Source: Lachnospiraceae bacterium (GTDB lineage Bacteria > Bacillota_A > Clostridia > Lachnospirales > Lachnospiraceae). Taken from it: a stretch of 7,247 nt of DNA. Below are positions 1-5,581 of this stretch, piece by piece (position 1 is the stretch's first letter; each line of letters begins with the position of its first letter). The notes beneath the pieces were generated by a model, which searched no databases, was not told the DNA's origin, and saw only the letters and a program-made list of their open reading frames with translations. The position numbers and the translations under genes were made by a program. Location: assembly GCA_021770615.1 (NCBI GenBank), contig JAETQR010000090.1, forward strand, positions 1 through 7,247, given 5' to 3'.

Positions 1-41
1 CCCCAAATTTTGGGGCGTTTGTCAACCCCTTTTTGAAAAAG
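1..41. other. Overlapping short palindromes at the left edge
   Basis: Bases 1-15 form a near-perfect palindrome (CCCCAAA, one central T, TTTGGGG). The GGGG at 12-15 can instead pair with CCCC at 26-29, which is followed by five T, so this could be a weak terminator of a gene to the left with two mutually exclusive folds. A further palindrome, CTTTTT-G-AAAAAG, covers 29-41. The stems are short and the left context is missing, so function is uncertain. Confidence 0.35.
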
Positions 42-83
42 TATTCAAAAAATATGCAGAAACATTGAGGTGAAACAAAAAAA

Positions 84-138
84 TAAGAAATAAAAAAAGA
101 GCGGAACTATGGGATCTATAGAGTTTCCGAGACCGCTC
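84..138 (-). terminator. Hairpin with A-tract, terminator-like on the minus strand
   Basis: GAGCGG at 99-104 pairs with CCGCTC at 133-138. Inside, CTAT (107-110) can pair with ATAG (118-121), and GGAA with TTCC as an alternative outer extension. On the + strand the hairpin is preceded by a run of seven A (92-98), so read on the minus strand it is followed by seven T, the form of an intrinsic terminator. No minus-strand gene lies immediately to its right, so it may block antisense transcription or be a leftover of an earlier arrangement. A structured leader of the + strand operon is the alternative. Confidence 0.35.
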
Positions 139-173
139 AAAATTTGAAAGTAGGTGTTGATTTGGATTTAGGA

Positions 174-353
174 ATGGAAACGGAAACATTGGAATTAAAA
201 GAAACTATGCATTCCATTTGTGCGATTTTGAATAAACATCAATATGGAGAACTCTATTTTGGCGTGAAGAGTGATGGTACTGTGGTCGGACAAGTTGTAA
301 CGGAAAAGATATCGAAGTATGGGTTACGAGATTATGGATTTACAGAAAAATGA
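174..353 (+). pseudogene. Truncated AlbA_2 (Schlafen-type) domain fragment
   Basis: This short frame encodes about 59 residues from the ATG at 174. The same frame stays open from TTG codons at 144 and 162, of which 162 has a weak AGTAGG upstream. The segments ETLELKE, SICAILNKH and GELYFGVKSDG are recognisably the start of an AlbA_2 domain, the putative nucleic-acid-binding module of 'divergent AAA-4' or Schlafen-type ATP-binding proteins. Family members normally run to several hundred residues, but here the similarity stops after GQVVTEK and the frame ends 14 codons later. As I recall the family, several residues are also missing between ELK and the following helix, as if lost by deletion between two ELK-coding stretches. 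It is most likely the 5' remnant of a second AlbA_2 gene upstream of the intact one at 1648. A short functional peptide cannot be excluded. Confidence 0.6.
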
Positions 354-371
354 ACTGGAGGAACAAAAGAT

Positions 372-917
372 ATGACACTTTCAGAAAAAGATGGACAATT
401 ATTTTATAAATTGTGGTTACCGCTTCTTGACTATGTGAACGAAAAATGCAAAGTAAATAAAAATGTTAAGGATATGGCAAATACAAAAAGCCTGAATCCT
501 CAGGAAGTAAAGGAAATTGCTAATGTGTTGTGGGATGATGTATCCCTCATTGACCAGTACCTGATTGATCAGAGGACTGATATATCAGATGAACACAAGG
601 AGATCATTTCGAGTTGGAAGCGACGTGTTCAGGGGCGCTTTGTAATGGAACGACATCTGAAAAAGGGGACTATTTTTGTGTCAGAGGATGATAAGGTGTA
701 TCAGGTTCGGGGAATTATATCCAGTTGGGAAGAAATGTTTTTCTATGCTCCAATGCCATTATTGATGGAAGCAACTTTTATTCCGTTTCGAGATGTGATT
801 ATTTCAGATGGTTTGGTTATGCCATATAACATTGTAATTGGGAAAAATATGGCAAAACAGTTTAAAGACGTTTATATGAGTGCAAAGAAAAGTGGCACGT
901 TGATTCAATCATTGTAA
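372..917 (+). CDS. Hypothetical protein, first intact gene of the cassette
   Basis: This 181-residue protein starts at an ATG preceded by GGAGG (357-361) with about 10 nt spacing. I cannot assign a named family. It has no signal peptide or membrane segment and so should be cytoplasmic. The first ~85 residues look helical and charged. The middle carries an unusually sharp block (HKEIISSWKRRVQGRFVMER, about residues 75-94) followed by beta-rich sequence with IISSWEEMF and the hydrophobic stretch PFRDVIISDGLVMPYNIVIG. The C-terminus is basic and helical. The gene begins 18 bp after the AlbA_2 fragment and ends 19 bp before the TPR-like gene, so it is probably co-transcribed with the genes downstream. 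It resembles uncharacterised clostridial proteins I have a loose memory of, but no function follows from that. Confidence 0.85.
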   Translation: MTLSEKDGQLFYKLWLPLLDYVNEKCKVNKNVKDMANTKSLNPQEVKEIANVLWDDVSLIDQYLIDQRTDISDEHKEIISSWKRRVQGRFVMERHLKKGTIFVSEDDKVYQVRGIISSWEEMFFYAPMPLLMEATFIPFRDVIISDGLVMPYNIVIGKNMAKQFKDVYMSAKKSGTLIQSL

Positions 918-936
918 AATACAGAGGGAGAGGCAT

Positions 937-1629
937 ATGCAGAATAAGAAATGGAAACAATTTGGTGAATTTACAGAAAAATGTTATCTGAACATGATCG
1001 GAGCTGAAAAAGACAGTAGTTGTTGGCTGAAGGCGTTTGAACTGATGAAAGAGATTATTCTTGAAGAACGAAAGAATAATCCGGGATTTGCATCGGAATT
1101 AGAGATGATAGACGATGCTACAGATTATGCATTTGATATCCAGGGATGGTTGGAAGATTGCCTTGATGAAATTGATATGCGAGAAGAATATGAAACACTC
1201 TTAAAGATGTGTAATGATTTGATTGAATTGTTTGGCTGGCCGGAATATTCTGGTTCAGATATTAAATTTAGAAAAGCTACTGTGCTTCGTGAATTAAGAA
1301 AAACAAAAGAGGCATTAGAATTCTGTGAAAAATGGATGCAAAAGGAACCGGAGAATGTCGTGGCGGCTACTGCAGGAGTATATGCATTTATAGACACAAA
1401 AGAATACGATAAGGCTGAAACAATGGTAAACAGATTTGTTATGGATAAATCAAGGTGCGTTGAGGAAAATGAAATCATGTTTATTGCGGCTTCAAAATTA
1501 TATGGAGCAATGGGGAATGAAAAGGAGAGAGAAGAGATAGATAAGGCAATTCAGGAGTATGATGATTACGTGGCGGAATATTTCCTGAATCCTGATTTTG
1601 ATGAGGATGATGAATTGCCTTTCAATTAG
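937..1629 (+). CDS. TPR-like helical-repeat protein with acidic tail
   Basis: The product is 230 residues long, starting at an ATG with a purine-rich GAGGGAGAGG stretch just upstream (924-933). It is predicted to be soluble, strongly acidic and almost entirely helical. Residues ~110-200 read like degenerate tetratricopeptide repeats: FRKATVLRELRKTKEALEF, then EPENVVAATAGVYAFIDTKE with YDKAETMVNRF, then MFIAASKLYGAMGNEKERE. The pattern of small and aromatic residues fits paired helices. The last residues (NPDFDEDDELPFN) form an acidic tail. TPR-like proteins usually act as scaffolds or partner-binding subunits. A role in binding the products of the neighbouring genes is inferred only from the operon layout (19 bp after the preceding gene, 18 bp before the next). 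No enzymatic motif is visible. Confidence 0.85.
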   Translation: MQNKKWKQFGEFTEKCYLNMIGAEKDSSCWLKAFELMKEIILEERKNNPGFASELEMIDDATDYAFDIQGWLEDCLDEIDMREEYETLLKMCNDLIELFGWPEYSGSDIKFRKATVLRELRKTKEALEFCEKWMQKEPENVVAATAGVYAFIDTKEYDKAETMVNRFVMDKSRCVEENEIMFIAASKLYGAMGNEKEREEIDKAIQEYDDYVAEYFLNPDFDEDDELPFN

Positions 1630-1647
1630 TAGAAGGTAGGTGTCTGG

Positions 1648-3363
1648 ATGCGTTTTTTTGATTATGAGAAATCAGTAAAAGATATTGAATATTACGAGAT
1701 ACTTGAAAATCTTATGGAACGTTGGGAACATGAGGTTGTTGAGTTCAAAGAAGCGAAAAGTAGTTACGATACAGATAAGATTGGACGTTATTTTTCTGCA
1801 ATAAGCAATGAGGCGAATTTAAGACAACAGCAGTATGGATGGCTTATCTTTGGTGTCAGTGAGAAGAATAAGGTTAAACATATTGTAGGAACAGCGTATA
1901 AAAAAGGTGAGCGGAGTTTGCTGGAAAAATTTAAGTACGAGATTGCCAGGAATACTACGAACGGAATGACTTTTTATGATATTATTGAGATTTTTCCTGT
2001 AGTGAATGAAAAAGAATATAGAGTACTTATGTTCAAAATACCTGCAGCCGCAACTGGAATTCCAACAGATTGGAAAACGAATTATTACGAACGTTCAGGA
2101 GAAAGTCTTGTTCCATTGAAACAGTATAAGATCGATGCAATCCGTTCGCAGGAGAGAAAAGACTGGTCGAAGCAGATCCTTGAAAAAGCAACTATTGAAC
2201 ATTTAGATAAAACTGCAATTGCCCTGGCACGAGAAAGATACAAAGAAAAAATGAATCAGGACCATATTACTGAAGAAGTGGATGCTATGAATGATGAGCA
2301 GTTTCTTTCAAAAGTGAAACTGATGATAGATGGAAAGATCACACATGCAGGTATGTTGCTTCTCGGGAATTCTGATTATGATTATTTGTTCCAATCAGCA
2401 CCAAGTATTATGTGGAGACTATATGGTGCGAATGGAATAGATAAAGATTATGCAATTTTTAAAATTCCGTTTATTAACGTTGTGGATAAAGTATTTGCAA
2501 AGGTAAGGAATCTGACATACAGATATATGCCAAATCAGTTAACGTTGTTTCCGATAGAAACTGAACAGTATAATAGTTGGCTGATTCGAGAGTTACTTAA
2601 CAATTGTATAGCACATACAAATTATCAATTAGGCGGAAGAATTTATGTGAATGAATTTGAAGATAAAATTAAATTTACTAACCCAGGTGATTTTATTCCT
2701 CAGAGAATAGAAAACGTTTTAGAAGTGAGCTATAATCCACCTTTTTATAGAAACCAGTTGTTGGCGGAATCTATGGTTGCGTTCCATATGATTGATACTG
2801 CTACGCTTGGAATCCGTAGAGCATATAATATACAGAAAGCAAAATACTTCCCAATGCCTGATTACGATGTGGCATCGGGAACACAAGTTGAAGTAACTGT
2901 ATATGGAAAAATTCTGAATGATAATTATATGCATATCTTATATGATCATCCAGAGTTAGATTTGCATACAGTGTTCTTATTAGACAGAGTTCAGAAGGGA
3001 TTGCCAATGCAGAAAGAGGATGTAGATAAGTTACGCTCTTTAAAATTAGTCGAGGGTCGTATTACGAGCTTGTATTTGTCCGCATCTGCGGCTAAAAGTA
3101 TTTCTGATGGTGCGGGGTATATTAAGAATAAAGGGTTTGATGATAAGTATTATAAGGATCTGATTGTTGAATATTTGAAGCAATATGAGAAGGCAAAGAA
3201 AAGCGAAATTCGAGAGTTGCTTTGGGATAAATTGCCAGATGCGTTAAGTAATCAACAGAAAGAAAATAAGATTCATAATTTACTCACTTCTTTAAAGAAA
3301 ACCGGGGTTATTGATAAAGATTCACCAAATCAGCAAAAATCAAATTGGATATTAAAGAAGTAG
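1648..3363 (+). CDS. AlbA_2 (Schlafen-type) / GHKL-like ATPase / winged-helix protein
   Basis: This 571-residue cytoplasmic protein has three recognisable parts. The N-terminal AlbA_2 domain (about 25-165) carries EVVEFKEAK around E32-K37 and the strand YGWLIFGVSE (63-72), and closes with the typical YYERSGESLVPL. A central region leads to a GHKL-like ATP-binding module: RELLNNCIAHTNY (314-326) matches the N-box pattern E-x3-N (E315, N319), and FEDKIKFTNPGDF (337-349) sits where the ATP-lid glycine motif lies in this family. The C-terminal ~70 residues (from about 499) look like a winged helix. This is the general layout of proteins annotated as 'RNA-binding/putative DNA-binding, ATP-binding protein', thought to act in transcription control or host defence. 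Start: ATG preceded by AAGGTAGG (1633-1640), 18 bp after the TPR-like gene. The nucleic-acid target and true ATPase activity are not shown by the sequence. Confidence 0.85.
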   Translation: MRFFDYEKSVKDIEYYEILENLMERWEHEVVEFKEAKSSYDTDKIGRYFSAISNEANLRQQQYGWLIFGVSEKNKVKHIVGTAYKKGERSLLEKFKYEIARNTTNGMTFYDIIEIFPVVNEKEYRVLMFKIPAAATGIPTDWKTNYYERSGESLVPLKQYKIDAIRSQERKDWSKQILEKATIEHLDKTAIALARERYKEKMNQDHITEEVDAMNDEQFLSKVKLMIDGKITHAGMLLLGNSDYDYLFQSAPSIMWRLYGANGIDKDYAIFKIPFINVVDKVFAKVRNLTYRYMPNQLTLFPIETEQYNSWLIRELLNNCIAHTNYQLGGRIYVNEFEDKIKFTNPGDFIPQRIENVLEVSYNPPFYRNQLLAESMVAFHMIDTATLGIRRAYNIQKAKYFPMPDYDVASGTQVEVTVYGKILNDNYMHILYDHPELDLHTVFLLDRVQKGLPMQKEDVDKLRSLKLVEGRITSLYLSASAAKSISDGAGYIKNKGFDDKYYKDLIVEYLKQYEKAKKSEIRELLWDKLPDALSNQQKENKIHNLLTSLKKTGVIDKDSPNQQKSNWILKK

Positions 3364-3365
3364 GT

Positions 3366-3390
3366 TTGGTTAATTTTTTGGTTTAACCAA
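3366..3390. repeat. 8-bp inverted repeat after the AlbA_2/GHKL gene
   Basis: TTGGTTAA (3366-3373) and TTAACCAA (3383-3390) are perfect reverse complements separated by nine bases that include six T. The right arm is also part of the first unit of the 11-bp repeat array. There is no T-tract after the stem, so it is a poor intrinsic terminator. It could be an operator or a short mRNA hairpin just behind the stop codon. Confidence 0.5.
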
Positions 3391-3532
3391 GGTGTAACCA
3401 AGCATGGCGCTGTTTGAATTGTAAGTGTAACCAAGGTTTAACAGAGAATAACCAAGATTTAACCAAGATAATGACAAGGTTTAGACGAGATTTAGACAAG
3501 CATTGAATGATATAGGAACGATAGAGATAACA
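3380..3532. repeat. Degenerate array of 11-bp direct repeats (GGTTTAACCAA type)
   Basis: This part of the 311-bp gene-free stretch after the AlbA_2/GHKL gene has a clear 11-bp period. Units begin at 3380, 3391, 3424, 3435, 3446 (10 bp), 3456, 3467, 3478 and 3489, with weaker units continuing to about 3532. Examples are GGTTTAACCAA, GGTGTAACCAA, GATTTAACCAA, GGTTTAGACGA and GATTTAGACAA. The interruption at 3402-3423 is exactly 22 bp, so phase is kept. The period is close to one helical turn, which places each unit on the same face of the DNA. A perfect repeat would introduce a stop in every reading frame, so it is not coding. A protein-binding array (operator, iteron or partition-type site) is the natural reading, but no partner gene is identified. 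Confidence 0.7.
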
Positions 3533-3556
3533 AAAAATACAAAGGAATCATTTTTG

Positions 3557-3603
3557 CAGAGGTTGATTGAGATTTGAATCAATTGATCTCTGTTTTTCTG
3601 TTT
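3557..3603 (+). terminator. Intrinsic terminator of the cassette
   Basis: A 14-bp stem is formed by CAGAGGTTGATTGA (3557-3570) and TCAATTGATCTCTG (3579-3592), with three G-U pairs and an 8-nt loop. It is followed directly by TTTTT-CTG-TTT. It lies between the three-gene operon and the recombinase promoter, so it should insulate the two units. The T-rich tail lies on the + strand. Confidence 0.8.
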
Positions 3604-3628
3604 ACAATCCTCCATTTTACGATATAAT
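3601..3628 (+). promoter_or_regulatory. Promoter of the serine recombinase
   Basis: TTTACA (3601-3606) and TATAAT (3623-3628) are separated by 16 bp, a near-consensus housekeeping promoter. It overlaps the tail of the preceding terminator by a few bases. Transcription would start near 3635, leaving a leader of about 40 nt before the ATG at 3675. Confidence 0.7.
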
Positions 3629-3662
3629 AAAGTCATAACAGAACGATATAATTATAACAGAA
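3619..3662. repeat. Direct repeat in the recombinase promoter/leader
   Basis: ACGATATAAT occurs at 3619-3628 and again at 3643-3652. Each copy is followed by ATAACAGAA (3635-3643 and 3654-3662), with the gap shortened in the second copy. The first copy holds the -10 box and the second lies just after the expected start point, so the pair could be a binding site for autoregulation, part of an attachment site, or a simple local duplication. Confidence 0.6.
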
Positions 3663-3674
3663 AGGTCATCCAAC

Positions 3675-5249
3675 ATGAACATAGCAGCTTATTGTCGTGT
3701 TTCCACCGACAAAACCGACCAGCTCAACAGCCTGGAAGCCCAAAAAGAGTTCTTCTCCGAATATACCAAACGCACCGGCGATACCTTAGTAAGATTATAT
3801 GCAGACGAAGGCATTTCCGGAACCAAAATCAAGAATAGAAAAGAATTTCTCCGCATGATGTCCGATGCTGAACACAGTCTGTTTGACATGGTCGTAGTAA
3901 AGGACATTTCTCGTTTTGCCAGAAATACGGTGGATCTTTTACAGAATGTTCGCAAGTTAAAAGCGTTAGGTATCGAAACCCAATTCCTTACAGCCAACAT
4001 GACCAGTATGGGTAACAGTGAATTTGTGCTGACTATTTTCGGTGCTCTTGCCCAGGAAGAAAGTGCCAACACTTCCAAGCGTGTGAAATTCGGTAAGAAA
4101 ATGAATGCTGAAAAAGGGCGGGTTCCCAACATTGTGTACGGATATGATAAGACCATTGGAGATTATTTCAATTTGGCCATCAATGAAGAAGAAGCGAAGG
4201 TAATCCGCCAGATTTATAAATGGTATACGGAAGAAGGCTATGGTTCTGCAAAGATTGCCAATATGCTGAATGAAAAAGGGATGACTACAAAGCGGAACTG
4301 CAAGTGGAGTCAAAATGCCATTTGCCGGATTCTGACCAATGAGATTTATACAGGAAAAATCATCAATGGCAAACAGGAAGTGACGGATTTCCTGACCGGC
4401 CAGAGAGCGGATAAAGATGAGACGGAATGGATGGTTGTAGAACGTCCGGAACTTCGGATCATTGATGATCAGACATTTGAAAAGGCAGGAGAAACCCTTC
4501 ATTCCCGGCATGCGTCTTTCAATATGAAGCACGAACGCCAGAGCAATAAACATTTTTTTTCAACTTTGATAAAGTGTAAGGAATGTGGCTGGTCATTCCG
4601 ACGTACTGTCCGCACTTACAAGAATACTTATGTCCGTTGGGTTTGCTCCGGACATAATGGGCGTGGAGCAGACAGTTGTCCGAATGCGGTGACGGTAGAT
4701 GAGGACGAATTGATCGAGGTTTTGCAGGAATATTTTGCGGAAGTATTGAAGCAGAAGAAAAAGGTGATCAATCATGTAATCAATGAATTTCAGCGTGTTT
4801 ACAAAGCAAAGGATGAAAATCTGGAGTATGAGAAAGAGTTGACTGCACAGCTTGGTAAGCTGCAAAAGACCAGGCAGAAATATATGAACATGTACACTGA
4901 TGATCTGATTACCCGTGAGGAATTGAATGAGAAAATCGGTGGCATGCGGCAGGAAATCGAGCGACTGGAAAATGAATTGAAGATGGTTTCCTATCATCTG
5001 ACCAAAGGGGAACAGTTGGGAGCGATTTTGAATAACACATTCAAAACAATCGAAGATATCACGGATGTTCGCCAGATGACAAACATACAGCTAAAAAAAC
5101 TGATTCACAAGATTGAGGTGGATAAAGATGGCAATGTTGATATCTACCTTCGTCTTCTGGGAGATTTAGGTTTGGACGAAACGATCTTGATAGAGGACGA
5201 AGCCAATCAAAACAATAAAACCGTTCCTGATAATAACGACCATACATAA
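3675..5249 (+). CDS. Large serine recombinase (site-specific integrase)
   Basis: This 524-residue enzyme cuts and rejoins DNA at attachment sites through a 5'-phosphoserine link, integrating or excising a mobile element. The N-terminal resolvase domain (about 1-145) has YCRVST with the nucleophile Ser10, GISGTKIKNR, and KDISRFARN with R80 and R83. The 'Recombinase' DNA-binding domain follows (about 160-265; IVYGYDK, EEAKVIRQIYKWY, ILTNEIYTGKIINGKQ). Then comes a zinc ribbon with C301, C304, C324 and C335, and a long coiled coil (about 384-445) that in this family controls the direction of recombination. The length is within the usual range and all key residues are present, so it looks functional. 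Start: ATG preceded by AGAAAGG (3659-3665), 9 nt away. Its base composition is visibly less AT-rich than that of the cargo genes to its left. The stop codon abuts a severed open frame, suggesting that an attachment junction lies there. Confidence 0.93.
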   Translation: MNIAAYCRVSTDKTDQLNSLEAQKEFFSEYTKRTGDTLVRLYADEGISGTKIKNRKEFLRMMSDAEHSLFDMVVVKDISRFARNTVDLLQNVRKLKALGIETQFLTANMTSMGNSEFVLTIFGALAQEESANTSKRVKFGKKMNAEKGRVPNIVYGYDKTIGDYFNLAINEEEAKVIRQIYKWYTEEGYGSAKIANMLNEKGMTTKRNCKWSQNAICRILTNEIYTGKIINGKQEVTDFLTGQRADKDETEWMVVERPELRIIDDQTFEKAGETLHSRHASFNMKHERQSNKHFFSTLIKCKECGWSFRRTVRTYKNTYVRWVCSGHNGRGADSCPNAVTVDEDELIEVLQEYFAEVLKQKKKVINHVINEFQRVYKAKDENLEYEKELTAQLGKLQKTRQKYMNMYTDDLITREELNEKIGGMRQEIERLENELKMVSYHLTKGEQLGAILNNTFKTIEDITDVRQMTNIQLKKLIHKIEVDKDGNVDIYLRLLGDLGLDETILIEDEANQNNKTVPDNNDHT

Positions 5250-5391
5250 AGACGTCACTGAGCGTCTTCAGAAGATCAACCCGTCATTGGCCGCAAAAGC
5301 GCGTAAGGTTCTGGATCTGAATAAATCTGAGCGCCATATACGCGGTGGACTTGCTACCCGGGAGAAATATCTTCATCTGGAACATCAATAA
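5248..5391 (+). pseudogene. C-terminal fragment of a disrupted gene
   Basis: Directly after the recombinase stop, a different frame runs about 47 codons to TAA at 5389-5391 (beginning KDVTERLQKINPSLAAKARK and ending GLATREKYLHLEHQ). It has no ATG, GTG or TTG start and no ribosome binding site. Upstream, the frame only overlaps the recombinase tail back to a stop at 5191-5193. The amino-acid composition (helical, charged, with SERHIRGGLATREKY) and codon choice look like real protein rather than noise, and a strong terminator follows at once. The best explanation is the 3' end of a chromosomal gene split by insertion of the element carrying the recombinase; its 5' half would lie beyond the left edge. 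I do not recognise the parent protein. Confidence 0.6.
5249..5275. other. Possible element end / attachment junction
   Basis: AAGACG (5249-5254) and CGTCTT (5263-5268) form an inverted repeat around an 8-bp centre. They overlap a second palindrome, TCTTC-A-GAAGA (5265-5275). The site lies exactly where the recombinase frame ends and the severed gene frame begins. Imperfect dyad symmetry is expected of serine-integrase sites, but the crossover bases cannot be assigned without the other end of the element. Confidence 0.35.
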
Positions 5392-5432
5392 AGAAGTGGT
5401 TGGGAAAGTATCAAATTCCCAACCACTTCTTT
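5391..5432. terminator. Bidirectional hairpin terminator
   Basis: AAGAAGTGGTTGGGAA (5391-5406) and TTCCCAACCACTTCTT (5416-5431) form a perfect 16-bp stem with a 9-nt loop. The left arm shares its first base with the TAA of the severed gene. The arms end in A-rich and T-rich runs, so the hairpin can serve the + strand fragment and the minus-strand hrb transcript arriving from the right. The T-tract is short in both directions. Confidence 0.75.
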
Positions 5433-5563
5433 ATACTTTGACGGACGAAGTCCGCCCGCTCCCGGGAGGGAGCCTGAATTACAGGATACCTTTTGGGTAT
5501 ACCTAGACGGACGAAGTCCGCCCGCTCCCGGGAGAGAGCCTGAATTATGGGGTGCCATTTGGG
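5432..5563. repeat. 66-bp structured repeat, tandem pair 1 (R1, R2)
   Basis: Two head-to-tail copies of a 66-bp unit occupy 5432-5497 and 5498-5563. Each begins with TATAC and carries two adjacent hairpins, CGGAC-GAA-GTCCG and GCTCCC-GGGA-GGGAGC, then GCCTGAATTA, then a weak third stem near the end (in R1 ATACC...GGTAT). R2 has GAGAGC in place of GGGAGC, which weakens its second stem. The pair fills the space between the terminator at 5391-5432 and the hrb stop codon. Two further copies lie on the other side of hrb. The arrangement resembles REP/BIME-type dispersed palindromic elements, but I do not recognise a named family. Confidence 0.85.
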
Positions 5564-5581
5564 TATTGTACGGCTGCCCTT

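Noticed and set aside
1125..1478. Minus-strand open frame opposite the TPR-like gene
   Set aside because: The Ser/Phe/Ile-rich composition is typical of antisense reading of an acidic helical gene; no start signal is visible.
2719..3007. Minus-strand open frames opposite the AlbA_2/GHKL gene
   Set aside because: Short, overlapping each other and inside a gene with recognised domains.
3485..3577. Short open frame after the 11-bp array ending TKESFLQRLIEI
   Set aside because: It has no start codon or ribosome site, and its stop lies within the terminator loop. It may be a relic of coding sequence but cannot be supported as a gene.
3966..4553. Minus-strand open frame opposite the recombinase, and similar ones at 3689-4156 and 4593-4997
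   Set aside because: They lie wholly inside the recombinase gene, show no family motifs and have no ribosome binding sites.
5432..5563. Hammerhead-type ribozyme suggested by the TGACGGACGAAGTCC stretch
   Set aside because: The conserved CUGAUGA and GAAA core with three junction stems is not present; the stretch is a simple hairpin.
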